DNA of 64,000 nt from DAHUXN01 sp963811805 (GCA_963811805.1 CAWESU010000001.1:3224001-3288000), one strand, 5' to 3'; shown: positions 38,097-45,632, numbered from the stretch's first letter. Made by a program: numbers and translations. The notes: generated from the sequence alone by a model not told the origin.

Positions 38097-38112
38097 GGTC
38101 AATTGGAACAAA
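38097..38112. repeat. Left copy of a 16-bp end repeat (candidate integrase arm site)
   Basis: GGTCAATTGGAACAAA begins 54 bp inside the left attachment repeat. The identical word at 54959-54974 ends 53 bp inside the right one. A second partial word, TGGAACAA, follows directly here. Confidence 0.7.
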
Positions 38113-38291
38113 TGGAACAAGAACTCATAGCATTACTCGATGCCAATGCTCCCAACTACGAATCCGTCGCGTTAGTCGTGGGCTATGAGAACGGCGATGG
38201 TTTTGTGCTCGCAAATTACCCCAACAGATTGCCGGTCTTGGAAGATTCTCTTAAACGGAAAGGGACGCCAGCAGTTCTTCTTTACTGTTAA
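38112..38291 (+). CDS. Small hypothetical protein at the left end of the island
   Basis: 59 residues from the ATG at 38112 (a 84-residue frame opens inside the attachment site at 38037). The sequence ALVVGYENGDGFVLANYPNRLPVLEDSL looks protein-like but matches no family I recognise. Its end overlaps the receiver-domain gene on the other strand by 41 bp. There is no good ribosome site. It may be a real small gene or a displaced fragment. Confidence 0.35.
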   Translation: MEQELIALLDANAPNYESVALVVGYENGDGFVLANYPNRLPVLEDSLKRKGTPAVLLYC

Positions 38292-38613
38292 ACGGTAGCG
38301 GCAAAAAGTGATCCACAACACCCGTAGACAGCAACTCGATGGCGATCTCAACCGGGCCGCAGCAAGCTAGAACAAGGCGCGTAACTGGAGAGACCTCCCG
38401 CAGCCGCTTCGCCAGTTGGTCGCCGCAAACGCTCGGCATCACCAAATCCACCATCGCCACATCGAACTGCATCAGCGCGGCCACGGAAACCACTCCCTCG
38501 GCATCCTCTTCGCTGGTCAGAAGGCGGGCGCAAACTTCGTGCCCTGCATCGGTCAGCAGTCTCTCCAGAAACCCCAAAATCGTAATTTCGTCATTCACGA
38601 CAAGGATTCGCAT
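38251..38613 (-). CDS. Degenerate response-regulator receiver domain protein
   Basis: 120 residues, a stand-alone CheY-like domain. ILVVNDE opens the fold, and the phosphoacceptor aspartate is in FDVAMVDLVMP. However the conserved Thr/Ser (here LACCG) and the Lys of KPF (here LPLPF) are lost, so phosphorylation-driven switching is doubtful. No output domain or histidine kinase is near. The start at 38613 begins the domain; longer versions lack signal. Confidence 0.7.
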   Translation of the reverse strand: MRILVVNDEITILGFLERLLTDAGHEVCARLLTSEEDAEGVVSVAALMQFDVAMVDLVMPSVCGDQLAKRLREVSPVTRLVLACCGPVEIAIELLSTGVVDHFLPLPFNSKEELLASLSV

Positions 38614-38730
38614 GGGCGCGATTCTATCACAAGAGTAAGGTCGTCCGTTCCATTGGCTGGTCGGCCTTGAAGTCCGGGTGTGCGTCGAATGCTGCATGTT
38701 AGAGCGGGGAAACACTCGACTCGGATAGCT

Positions 38731-38840
38731 GAGTCGCTAGGATTCGCTTAAAACGAGCAAGCACTGGCCCCCCTCTAGGGGACGTGGCTGCGCCCCTCAA
38801 CTCAACTTAAACTAATTGCGGGGAGTCGCTAGGATCGGCT
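38731..38840. repeat. Direct repeat pair, 18 bp with two mismatches
   Basis: GAGTCGCTAGGATTCGCT at 38731-38748 and GAGTCGCTAGGATCGGCT at 38823-38840, 92 bp apart, with the first island motif copy between them. Could be subsites bound by a recombinase or partition protein. Confidence 0.55.
38767..38787 (+). repeat. Island motif, copy A
   Basis: CCCCCCTCTAGGGGACGTGG. Consensus with the other copies: CCCCCTCTATGGGACGTG. Here the core CCCCTCTAGGGG can pair with itself. Confidence 0.75.
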
Positions 38841-39084
38841 GGGGACGCGATTAACTGGCATTCTAGATACTGAACTAATTAGCTTATGGGAGCCGAGAGC
38901 AGGGTGGTCGGCCTTCGGGCGCGCGCGAAGATGTCGAACATGTATTTGTCCGACCGTAGACCCGCCACGGGGCGCTCACGACGGGGGTATGCCGTCACGT
39001 TCTGGAGTCCCAAAACGTTTATGTCATATCGTGTCATCTAGTCATCAGCATAGACGGGTTGTTGAGCAGTGTCACGTGCGGCCA

Positions 39085-39111
39085 ACTGTACGTTATAAAG
39101 CACTGTACGTT
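39085..39111. repeat. Tandem 10-bp repeat, operator-like
   Basis: ACTGTACGTT at 39085-39094 and again at 39102-39111, start-to-start spacing 17 bp, separated by an AT-rich ATAAAGC. Candidate binding site for a regulator of the adjoining operon. Confidence 0.5.
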
Positions 39112-39167
39112 CAACAGGGATCAACGCAACAGGATCGAGGCAATGAATAGCTGGACGGCCCGGCCAG

Positions 39168-39187
39168 CACGTCCCCTAATGGGGGTC
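39168..39187 (-). repeat. Island motif, copy B (inverted)
   Basis: On the minus strand it reads ACCCCCATTAGGGGACGTG. It has opposite orientation to copy A, with about 400 bp between them, just upstream of the operon that encodes a serine recombinase. Confidence 0.6.
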
Positions 39188-39483
39188 AGGATGACGGTCG
39201 CCATCGTCGCATCCGCCGTCCGTTGCAAATCATCTGCAAATCTATCGGAATTTACACTGCATTTGCGAGCGATCTCGCGCGACATGGCATTGTGCGCCGT
39301 TCCCGCCTTTCAACAAACAACTGTTTTTTGCATGGCGAATCGTGCGCAATTCGAGCGCGATTTATCAGTGATTTGCGGGCGGCTCGCGCGACAGGTTTTT
39401 TGAAAGCGGCGCGTCAGACTTCGCATGTAAGAATTACCGTGTCAGACTGACGAAAGAATTTTCACGCAGAGCGATGATTTTTC

Positions 39484-39513
39484 TTGACACACGTACATCT
39501 ACTGATGTATATA
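39484..39513 (+). promoter_or_regulatory. Promoter with an embedded operator for the RHH gene
   Basis: -35 TTGACA (39484-39489) and -10 TATATA (39508-39513), spacing 18. Between and over the -10 lies a perfect inverted repeat, TACATC-TACT-GATGTA (39494-39509). The RHH gene starts 6 bp after the -10 region with AGGAG between, so an autorepressed, nearly leaderless message is likely. Confidence 0.75.
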
Positions 39514-39519
39514 GGAGCC

Positions 39520-39651
39520 ATGAAGCGTACAAACATCTACCTAACCGACGAGCAAATGAAGCGATTGGAAGGATTGTCCAAAAAAACTCTCGCTCCCGTC
39601 GCGGCTCTTGTTCGCCGGGCGATAGATGAGTTTCTGAAACGGCAGAAATAA
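39520..39651 (+). CDS. Ribbon-helix-helix (CopG-like) regulator, 43 residues
   Basis: MKRTNIYLTDEQMKRLEGLS opens with the beta-strand that contacts DNA, followed by two helices (to AIDEFLKRQK): the complete RHH fold in minimal length. AGGAG is at ideal spacing. It is the first gene of the rightward operon that ends with the serine recombinase and is the obvious candidate to bind the inverted repeat in its own promoter. Confidence 0.85.
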   Translation: MKRTNIYLTDEQMKRLEGLSKKTLAPVAALVRRAIDEFLKRQK

Positions 39652-39716
39652 AAAACGGGCTTGCCGTCCGCGTCAACGGGCGACAAACCCTAACCCACAC
39701 AGCGAGGTAATTCGCC

Positions 39717-39968
39717 ATGCAAGCTAGTTCCAATTCTACCGTAATTCCAATCGAACAAACCGAGCTAGAAACATGGTTTGAGCGTAATCGTGCTCACGTC
39801 GAGCTACGGAGTGCGCAAACCCATGCGCCAATCCTGTCGTTTTGGGATGAGGATATCGCCGAGCTAGTCGAAGACGGATTCCTGAATCCGCGCGACTGGC
39901 ACGGCTCGCTGTACGAATACGCGGCCTATCTTGGCGTGCTTCCGGGCACAGAGGCAGGTGCGCGATGA
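39717..39968 (+). CDS. Small acidic hypothetical protein
   Basis: 83 residues, acidic and rich in Trp and Leu in the middle (LSFWDEDIAELVEDGFLNPRDWHGSLYEYA). No family recognised. GAGG precedes the ATG and its stop overlaps the next start as ATGA, which supports it being real and co-expressed with the following genes. Confidence 0.7.
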   Translation: MQASSNSTVIPIEQTELETWFERNRAHVELRSAQTHAPILSFWDEDIAELVEDGFLNPRDWHGSLYEYAAYLGVLPGTEAGAR

Positions 39969-40204
39969 GCCGACAAGATTACATCCGTTTGGCGGAAGCA
40001 CTCCGGTACGGCCTGGGTTCGCTGCAAGCCGATGGCTTCACCCGGCCAGAAGCACTCAAAGCACAAGAGCACTTTGCAGCGCATATCGCCGAAGCACTCG
40101 CAGCCGAGAATCCCCGATTCAACCGTGAACATTTTCTAGCGGTTGTTCGTGGCGAACGTGAACTCAATTCGCGTCCGTCGCGCAACGGAAAGGTAGGTGC
40201 ATGA
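39965..40204 (+). CDS. Small hypothetical protein of mobile-element type
   Basis: 79 residues. The opening MSRQDYIRLAEALRYGL resembles small proteins common in prophages and plasmids that start with a helix of this kind; their function is unknown. Both ends overlap neighbours by ATGA, so it is translated as part of the operon. Confidence 0.7.
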   Translation: MSRQDYIRLAEALRYGLGSLQADGFTRPEALKAQEHFAAHIAEALAAENPRFNREHFLAVVRGERELNSRPSRNGKVGA

Positions 40205-40860
40205 TGTCAACGCCTACCTTTGCGTTTCCGCAATCGCTGGCAGAAAAATACCGTCCGCGCAAGGTTGCCGATTTTATCGGACTCGAAAAACAGCGCCGGA
40301 TTCTCTCTAAATTAACTGCAAATCCGTTCGCGTCCGCGTGGCTTTTCGTCGGCGCGTCCGGTACGGGCAAAACAAGTCTTGCGCTGGCAATCGCCGCAGA
40401 GCTAGGCGCAGAAGTCCACCATATCGGCTCGCAGCAATGCAACCTTGCAACCCTCGAAACGACAGTGCGGCAGTGTAACTTTGTGCCTCTGTCCGGCGGA
40501 TTCCACGTCGTGATCTGTGACGAGGCAGACGCCATGAGCGATGCGGCGCAAAAGTACCTTCTATCGAAACTGGATTCGAGCGAACCTGTCCCAAACACCA
40601 TCTGGATTTTTACCTGCAACGCGACGGACAGACTCGAAGCAAGGTTCCTGTCACGGTGCCGCGTGCTGGAATTCAGTTCCTATGGTCTAAACGGGAATCT
40701 TGTTGTGTTGCTGCGCCGCATCTGGCAAGCCGAATCCAGCGGAGCATCGGAACCTAACCTCGAACGGCTATCCCGCGAATCCCACAATAACGTCCGCGAA
40801 TCGCTCATGCGTTTGGAGCTAGAACTGATGAGCGCGGAACCCGGCGAGGTGCGCGAATGA
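40201..40860 (+). CDS. Clamp-loader-like AAA+ ATPase
   Basis: 219 residues, one AAA+ domain. LAEKYRPRKVADFIGL is the clamp-loader/RFC-type opening, Walker A is GASGTGKT (51-58), Walker B VVICDEAD (103-110), sensor-1 includes N140, and SRC (151-153) is the clamp-loader arginine-finger motif. The collar domain of true clamp loaders is very short here. It probably remodels DNA or protein for element replication or recombination. It overlaps the serine recombinase start as ATGA. Confidence 0.85.
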   Translation: MMSTPTFAFPQSLAEKYRPRKVADFIGLEKQRRILSKLTANPFASAWLFVGASGTGKTSLALAIAAELGAEVHHIGSQQCNLATLETTVRQCNFVPLSGGFHVVICDEADAMSDAAQKYLLSKLDSSEPVPNTIWIFTCNATDRLEARFLSRCRVLEFSSYGLNGNLVVLLRRIWQAESSGASEPNLERLSRESHNNVRESLMRLELELMSAEPGEVRE

Positions 40861-41429
40861 AAGCAGCCATCTACGCAAGAGTGAGCACGTCAAATCACGG
40901 TCAAGATGTCGGAATGCAAACGCGAGAACTTCGGGAATACTGCGAACGGCGCGGTTTCGAGATCGCCGGAGAATATCTTGACGAGGGAATCAGCGGTGCT
41001 AAGGATTCCCGGCCAGAATTGAATCGGCTAATGACGGACGCGCATCGGCGCAAGTTTGACGCGGTTGTGTGCTGGAAGTTTGACCGATTCGCTCGCTCCG
41101 TCTCGCATCTGTTGCGGGCACTCGAAACATTTAACTCCCTCGGAATTGCGTTTGTGAGTCTGAGCGAGCAGATTGATACCACGACGCCAGCGGGACGGAT
41201 GATCTTCACTGTGTTAGGCGCAGTGGCCGAACTGGAACGCAGCCTGATTGCAGAGCGGGTTAGGGCCGGATTGCGGAATGCCAAAGCCAAAGGGAAGCGT
41301 TTGGGTAGGCCGCGCGTCGCCGTGGACGCAACGAAGATTGCTACCATGCGCGCATCCGGGGCGTCATGGCCCACGATTGCCCGCGAGTTGGGTGTAAGTG
41401 TCGGGACGGTGTATGCGGCTAGTAGATGA
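40857..41429 (+). CDS. Small serine recombinase (resolvase/invertase family)
   Basis: 190 residues, complete. Catalytic Ser10 lies in YARVSTSN; CWKFDRFARS and the E-helix AVAELERSLIAERVRAGL follow, and the C-terminal helix-turn-helix is IARELGVSVGTVYAAS. It cuts and rejoins DNA at short paired sites to resolve or invert segments. It is last in the five-gene operon. A decayed relative of its C-terminus is at 43138-43249. Confidence 0.93.
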   Translation: MKAAIYARVSTSNHGQDVGMQTRELREYCERRGFEIAGEYLDEGISGAKDSRPELNRLMTDAHRRKFDAVVCWKFDRFARSVSHLLRALETFNSLGIAFVSLSEQIDTTTPAGRMIFTVLGAVAELERSLIAERVRAGLRNAKAKGKRLGRPRVAVDATKIATMRASGASWPTIARELGVSVGTVYAASR

Positions 41430-41442
41430 AGGCAACGGAGTA

Positions 41443-41793
41443 TTACGGCAAGCTGGGCCTACCCATCAGGTGAGCCAGAGCGACCTTCAATGAAATTATT
41501 GTGACACCCTCTGCGGTTCGCATCGCCATTTCCTTTGCCTTTTCCCAAATCTTGTTCTCCCGTGCAGCATCAAGAAATTCGTGGCCTGCCCATGTCAAAC
41601 GCAATGCGACGCATGAAGCGGCATCGCCCCGCAAGAAGCGAGCCTCTATCAATCCAGCCTCTTGAGCGAGTCTCAAATGCTCACATACTTCCGCCTGATT
41701 GCGGCCCTCAACGGATATTGGATGGCCGCCCGCGTCGGGGAGGGCCTCGGTTTTGAATAGTAGTGTACGGATCAAATCCATGTCCCGCTTCAT
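41443..41793 (-). CDS. DUF2513 family protein
   Basis: 116 residues. MKRDMDLIRTLLF at the start and LTWAGHEFLDAARENKIWEKAKE are the DUF2513 signature. The predicted fold is a winged helix. Members are frequent in phages and integrative elements with no settled function. It is convergent with the serine recombinase gene. Confidence 0.85.
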   Translation of the reverse strand: MKRDMDLIRTLLFKTEALPDAGGHPISVEGRNQAEVCEHLRLAQEAGLIEARFLRGDAASCVALRLTWAGHEFLDAARENKIWEKAKEMAMRTAEGVTIISLKVALAHLMGRPSLP

Positions 41794-42062
41794 CGCTTTT
41801 GCTCCTTAGCAACTAGCAGTTGTGGACGAATGGGCGTCGTCACCGCAAGCCCGCTTTCAGGTGCCCGCCTGGTTGGGAATCTCGTCTTACCCGCCAAAGT
41901 AGATCGGACGCAAAGACAAATCCCGACGAGTTTAAGTAGAGTATCTTTTCAATTCAATCCATTCTTTCAGAATGCGAGGAGTGCCTTGCTGAGTAGCCGT
42001 CCCGCGCTATTCAAACCACGTAATCGAGGGGGTGCATGATCTCGTTCCACGGTACCCATTGC

Positions 42063-42571
42063 CTACAGGTCTAACTGTTCGATTGTCGCCATTGACAGAA
42101 AAAGTCGGTTTGGGATTCCGGGCAGTTCGAGGAATCCGTATTTTTGGTAAAAACCCTTTGCCTGAGCATCCTTCGCGTCCACAACAACGGCGCACGATGC
42201 GATTTGTCTGCTGTGAACAAGACACCGTTGGAGAGCATCCAGCAATAATTTTTCCCCAAGCCTTGCGCCCGATATTTGTCGTCAACTGCGAGACGGCCAA
42301 TCAACGTAGCGGGAACGTCCGGGTACCTTGCCAGTCTGCGGGCCGTATCGGGCGGAATGTCATCGAGTTTGATAGAGAATTGCGACAGTGTGTAGTAACC
42401 AGCAATCGTCTGGCCATCGGGAGTCAGAACATATACGACTGCGGCGCGTTTCCGAGTATCCTGTTTCCCCTGATTGCGTAGATACCTTTGAAGTGGTTCC
42501 GAACTGCACGTAAACGCTTCGCGGTCGTGCTTCGAGCCGAGAGATTCGATCTTAAAATCAGGCTCGCACAC
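42063..42571 (-). pseudogene. GNAT toxin of a TacA/TacT-type pair, frameshifted
   Basis: The first frame (from 42571) encodes FKIESLGSKHDREAF and ATLIGRLAVDDKYRAQGLG, the acetyl-CoA pyrophosphate loop region. A one-base deletion in GGGGAAAAA (complement at 42249-42257) shifts it; the other frame then continues KLLLDALQRCLVHSRQIA to FYQKYGFLELPG, the normal C-terminus. Active relatives acetylate aminoacyl-tRNA and block translation. With the shift, the toxin is probably dead. A homopolymer sequencing error is the alternative. Confidence 0.8.
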
Positions 42572-42839
42572 TTAGATGACGTTCCGCTGCGGCTCGCAAG
42601 GCTGCGTTCGGAGCAGGGGGGTTGAGCAAAACTTCCGCGAAGGCTCTCGCAGCGTCGCCGTGTAGGGCCATCATTTCATAATCCTTGATAGTCTCTACGG
42701 CTGCTCGCTCGACGGCTGCCAGCACGAAGTTCGTTGTGTTCATCTCTCGCAGACTTGCGGCTCGCTCAATTAGTTTCTTTTGCTGAGGAGCGATTCGCGC
42801 TTCCAGGCGGCTCAGTTTGTTTGTATGAGTTACGGTCAT
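42558..42839 (-). CDS. DUF1778 antitoxin (TacA-like)
   Basis: 93 residues. An RHH DNA-binding N-terminus (RLEARIAPQQKKLIERAASL) is followed by the toxin-neutralising C-terminal tail typical of DUF1778. GGAGGGAGG precedes the ATG. It overlaps the toxin gene by 14 bp, and with its promoter palindromes forms a self-repressed toxin-antitoxin operon. It appears intact although the toxin is broken. Confidence 0.9.
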   Translation of the reverse strand: MTVTHTNKLSRLEARIAPQQKKLIERAASLREMNTTNFVLAAVERAAVETIKDYEMMALHGDAARAFAEVLLNPPAPNAALRAAAERHLSVRA

Positions 42840-42854
42840 GCCTCCCTCCAAACG

Positions 42855-42898
42855 TTACGAACGTAATGTACGGCAATCTGCCGGATTTGTCAAATCCG
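42855..42898 (-). promoter_or_regulatory. Promoter and two operators of the toxin-antitoxin operon
   Basis: On the minus strand TTGACA (42888-42893) and TACATT (42865-42870) have a 17-bp spacer. A perfect palindrome, CGGATTTG-T-CAAATCCG (42882-42898), covers the -35, and TTACG-AA-CGTAA (42855-42866) covers the -10 and start of transcription. This is the usual layout for autorepression. Confidence 0.8.
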
Positions 42899-43102
42899 CA
42901 AATCCAGCGAGAACCAGACAGTTATTGCCCCCGAATTTCTTGCCTCTCAGACAAGAAGGCTGCCCCCATTTTGCGTGTATGAAAACAAAACCGCGACTAT
43001 GTCCCACACAACGTTACGTCGCCCCGTCGCTGAAATGAGACGCCTCGGCTCGTATCTCGTTGTTATTGAGCTAGTTGAGAGAGAAGAAGCAACACGGTTG
43101 TG

Positions 43103-44452
43103 TCATTGGGGGATTTGTTGGCCGGGGTGGGGATTCGTCAAAGGTCGTCCTTTCGGTCGTCCGTGTCCCACCCTTTGTCCCACCGTGGCCGCAGATCGCG
43201 CGTGAACTCGGTGTGAGCGTCGGGACGTGTTACGCGGCATCGAAGTAAGCCCACCCCCTCTATGGGACGTGAGCGCGAATTCAGAAGCCGATGACGCGGT
43301 TTGCCGTGAGCGATCTATGCCGTTTCTGGAAGCATTCTGCGCGATGATTTGGAGACTCGATTGAGAGTCAGAACCGTCCGGGCGAGTGTGCCCAATTTTG
43401 TGCCCAGCCAGCCGCGCAAAGGCCCGTTCGATGGCATCGGCCTGGGGATGCACATACCGCTGGGTAATCGTGATGCTGGAATGTCCGGCAATGCGGGCCA
43501 GCGTAAAGGTATCGCAACCTGACGCGCCAAGCCGCGTGAGCGCCGTGTGTCTGAGGCAATACGGCTCGAAGGGTTTGACTTCGGGGCATTCTAGCGACTT
43601 TGCCTTGTGAGCCTTTGCGAGAGTAGCGAGCGCCCTCGAATGCTGGCCTTTTGTTGTCCCGCCTTCCAGATGTCCACACGTTGACGCGGAGGGAAACACC
43701 CAGCCGCTCTCCGGCTGTCCCTGTGCCTCCCAGCGGACTTTTAGGGTGTTGTAGACAGCGGGCAACATTGGCAGCAAACGCTTGGCGGCTTTGGATTTTC
43801 CCCCGGCAACTTGAATCAGTCCGCCGTGTCCGTTCAACAAGACCCGTTCCCAGCTAAGGGCAAAGACTTCGCCGGGCCTCATTCCGGTTCCGAGCATTAT
43901 CGTGGCGGCGTCGCGCCAGGGCTGATCGCAAGCAGCGAGATAGGCATCAATTTCGCGGTCTGTCAAAACGCGCTCGCGTTGTCGTTCGCCCTTTGCAAGG
44001 GTGATTTTTGGCCTGCGGTCAAGTTTGCCCCATTCGGTTGCTAGGTAAATTGCACGGCGCAGCGTGCGCAAGCCGCAGTTGATTGTCGAAGGCGATAGGT
44101 GCGAGTGGCGCGCAGCAAATTGCTGGGCGTGCTGGTCATTGATTTCATCAAGTCGCATCGTTCCAAGTGAAGGGATTAGACTAGCCGCACCGGTCTTATA
44201 GTAGCGAAGGGTAGCGGGCTTATCGGCGTGCTTCGTCTCGGCGAATGGCAGGAATTCTTTCTTGAGGAATTCCGTGAGCGTCGGCACAGTTTTCTTTTCG
44301 CGGATTCCCACTTCGCCCTTAGCAAGCGACGTGCGATGAGCGGATTCCATCGTGCGGGCCACTTTATCGTTCCCTTGCTTGGTGGATTCGCGGACTAGCT
44401 TTCCGTTGAACAAAAATTTGTACCAGTAGAATTTTCCTCGTTTGTAAATCAT
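43103..44452 (-). CDS. Second tyrosine recombinase (integrase)
   Basis: 449 residues from the ATG after GGAGG. The SAM-like core-binding domain spans about 50-150. Catalytic residues: Arg in GTGMRPGEVFAL, His-x-x-Arg-like in CLRHTALTRL, His in AGHSSITITQRYVH with the Tyr. After AFARLAGHK the last 100 residues are not integrase-like; the final 35 or so are read from the strand opposite a serine-recombinase remnant and the island motif. The true protein probably ended earlier before a rearrangement. Confidence 0.88.
   Translation of the reverse strand: MIYKRGKFYWYKFLFNGKLVRESTKQGNDKVARTMESAHRTSLAKGEVGIREKKTVPTLTEFLKKEFLPFAETKHADKPATLRYYKTGAASLIPSLGTMRLDEINDQHAQQFAARHSHLSPSTINCGLRTLRRAIYLATEWGKLDRRPKITLAKGERQRERVLTDREIDAYLAACDQPWRDAATIMLGTGMRPGEVFALSWERVLLNGHGGLIQVAGGKSKAAKRLLPMLPAVYNTLKVRWEAQGQPESGWVFPSASTCGHLEGGTTKGQHSRALATLAKAHKAKSLECPEVKPFEPYCLRHTALTRLGASGCDTFTLARIAGHSSITITQRYVHPQADAIERAFARLAGHKIGHTRPDGSDSQSSLQIIAQNASRNGIDRSRQTASSASEFALTSHRGGGLTSMPRNTSRRSHRVHARSAATVGQRVGHGRPKGRPLTNPHPGQQIPQ
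43138..43249 (+). pseudogene. C-terminal remnant of a second serine recombinase
   Basis: KGRPFGRPCP in one frame and WPQIARELGVSVGTCYAASK then stop in another match the end of the intact recombinase (KGKRLGRPRV ... WPTIARELGVSVGTVYAASR). The nucleotide match is diverged, so this is not a recent copy. It ends two bases before island motif copy C. Confidence 0.75.
43252..43271 (+). repeat. Island motif, copy C
   Basis: CACCCCCTCTATGGGACGTG, directly after the stop of the recombinase remnant and inside the apparent tail of the second integrase. Confidence 0.75.
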
Positions 44453-44454
44453 CG

Positions 44455-44646
44455 CTATTTCCTCCGTTTCGCTGATTGTTTGGCGCGTTGTTTTCTCTTC
44501 CGTTCCCGATACCGTTTCATGGCGTTGGCCACACGGCAATTCGCGGAACAGTAAGGCTGCGAAGCTCGCCGCTTCCGAAACAGCTTGCCGCAGCGTTTGC
44601 AAACTCAATCTGCTGACGTTGCCGAGCGAATCGGCGACAAGGGCAT
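44455..44646 (-). pseudogene. Small zinc-ribbon protein with an internal stop
   Basis: After ATG the frame reads MPLSPIRSATSAD, then TGA (44605-44607), then VCKRCGKLFRKRR, YCSANCRVANAMKRYRERKR and a basic tail. The C-x2-C and C-x3-C pairs look like a zinc ribbon, and a related protein is at 47435-47782. A TGA from CGA (Arg) is a one-base change. The stop lies two bases before the integrase start. Confidence 0.5.
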
Positions 44647-44664
44647 AAGACACTTGCTTGAGAG

Positions 44665-44868
44665 TCAGGCACAAAACGGCTTGGCGCAATTCGCCAGATT
44701 CTTTTTCGAGCCAAACGACGTGCTGGACGCCCTTAAGGCATCGGTTAGGTGCAATGCGAACGCTTCGTGGGGAGTGAGAGCACGCAGGCCGCCTTCAACG
44801 GTCGGCATTCCGGCGACGGGGAACGTGTCTCTGGTGGATTGTCCGAGTTCGAAAGTTTCCTCTCTCAC
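44665..44868 (-). CDS. Small hypothetical protein
   Basis: About 67 residues from a GTG; the content (ALTPHEAFALHLTDALRASS) is plausible for a folded protein, but no family is known to me. It overlaps the end of the next upstream gene in another frame. It could be the continuation of that gene after a frameshift. Confidence 0.35.
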   Translation of the reverse strand: MREETFELGQSTRDTFPVAGMPTVEGGLRALTPHEAFALHLTDALRASSTSFGSKKNLANCAKPFCA

Positions 44869-45184
44869 CCGCAATCTCTTTCGCGCTTTTCATATCGTTG
44901 CGTTCAAGCGCATCCGCCAGCAACAAGTCGTTCGTCAAGGAAGGGCCGAATGGCAGTTTATCTAAAAGGAACGTGTTGCGGAGAACGTCCAGTTTGAAAG
45001 GAATCCGGGTGACAGGCATGCGACCTATCCATTCCTCGGAAGTATTGGCTTCCCGGTGATACTCAGAACAGGTTTCGAGCACCCAGCCGTCCGTCTTCTT
45101 CGCCGGGGTGAGATGGGACGGCACAAGGATAGACAGGATTTCGTTATCGCTTGTTATCGGAGTATCCTTTTTATTGTTTGTCAT
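44795..45184 (-). CDS. Hypothetical protein of the island
   Basis: 129 residues; GGATGAG precedes the ATG. The first 100 residues look coding (WVLETCSEYHREANTSEEWIGRM). The last 30 are Arg-rich and overlap another open frame, so the end may be altered. Function unknown; it is divergent from the HTH genes to its right. Confidence 0.5.
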   Translation of the reverse strand: MTNNKKDTPITSDNEILSILVPSHLTPAKKTDGWVLETCSEYHREANTSEEWIGRMPVTRIPFKLDVLRNTFLLDKLPFGPSLTNDLLLADALERNDMKSAKEIAGERGNFRTRTIHQRHVPRRRNADR

Positions 45185-45251
45185 AACTCATCCTACCACG
45201 CATACTAGGGGACATCAAAGGGAATTAAAGTACGGCAAGAAAGGAACTGTG

Positions 45252-45398
45252 ATGAGCACCACCAAAAAAGAAATCAGTTCGGCGGAAACAGCCAAGAAAC
45301 TGGGAGTTGGATTGGATTTTGTCTATGTCCTGTTGCGCTCCGGGAAGCTGGCCGCCAGAAAGTCTGAGCGTCAGTGGCTTGTGCCGAAGAGGCTGTGA
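45252..45398 (+). CDS. Small helix-turn-helix protein (excisionase/MerR-like)
   Basis: 48 residues. ISSAETAKKLGVGLDFVYVLLRSGKLAARK is the winged HTH seen in excisionases and DNA-binding adaptors, ending WLVPKRL. AAGGAA precedes the ATG. It is immediately followed by a second HTH gene, so this pair probably controls excision or replication. Confidence 0.75.
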   Translation: MSTTKKEISSAETAKKLGVGLDFVYVLLRSGKLAARKSERQWLVPKRL

Positions 45399-45632
45399 AT
45401 GCTCGTATCAAATCGCTGCGAAAGTTGGATTCCCATGCTTGAGTCTGAATTGTTGACCGTGCCTGAAGCCGCCGCTGCGCTCCGGTTGAAGCCGAGCACG
45501 GTTAGGGCCTGGATTCTCGACCGCAGGATTCCGTTCTGCAAAATCGGCAGGCTCGTTCGCATCCGCCGCTGCGATGTCGAGGCTCTGCTCGCGGACAGTC
45601 TTGTTCCGGTTGGAGCGGGAGACAGGCCATGA
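45399..45632 (+). CDS. Helix-turn-helix excisionase-family protein
   Basis: 77 residues (65 if it starts at 45435). LLTVPEAAAALRLKPSTVRAWILDRRIPFCKIGRLVRIRR is a textbook excisionase-like HTH. The gene starts directly after the previous stop and its own stop overlaps the next start. It may act with either integrase of the island. Confidence 0.8.
   Translation: MLVSNRCESWIPMLESELLTVPEAAAALRLKPSTVRAWILDRRIPFCKIGRLVRIRRCDVEALLADSLVPVGAGDRP

Larger units (their letters stand above)
38614..39519. other. Gene-free regulatory stretch with several short repeats
   Basis: No convincing gene; a frame at 39059-39403 has no family resemblance or ribosome site. It contains a direct repeat GAGTCGCTAGGAT (38731 and 38823), a tandem ACTGTACGTT (39085 and 39102), and two oppositely oriented copies of the 18-bp island motif (38767, 39168). 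It precedes the RHH-led operon. Confidence 0.6.

Noticed and set aside
39059..39403. Open frame of 114 residues upstream of the RHH gene
   Set aside because: No ribosome site, no family features, and it covers repeat and operator-like elements.
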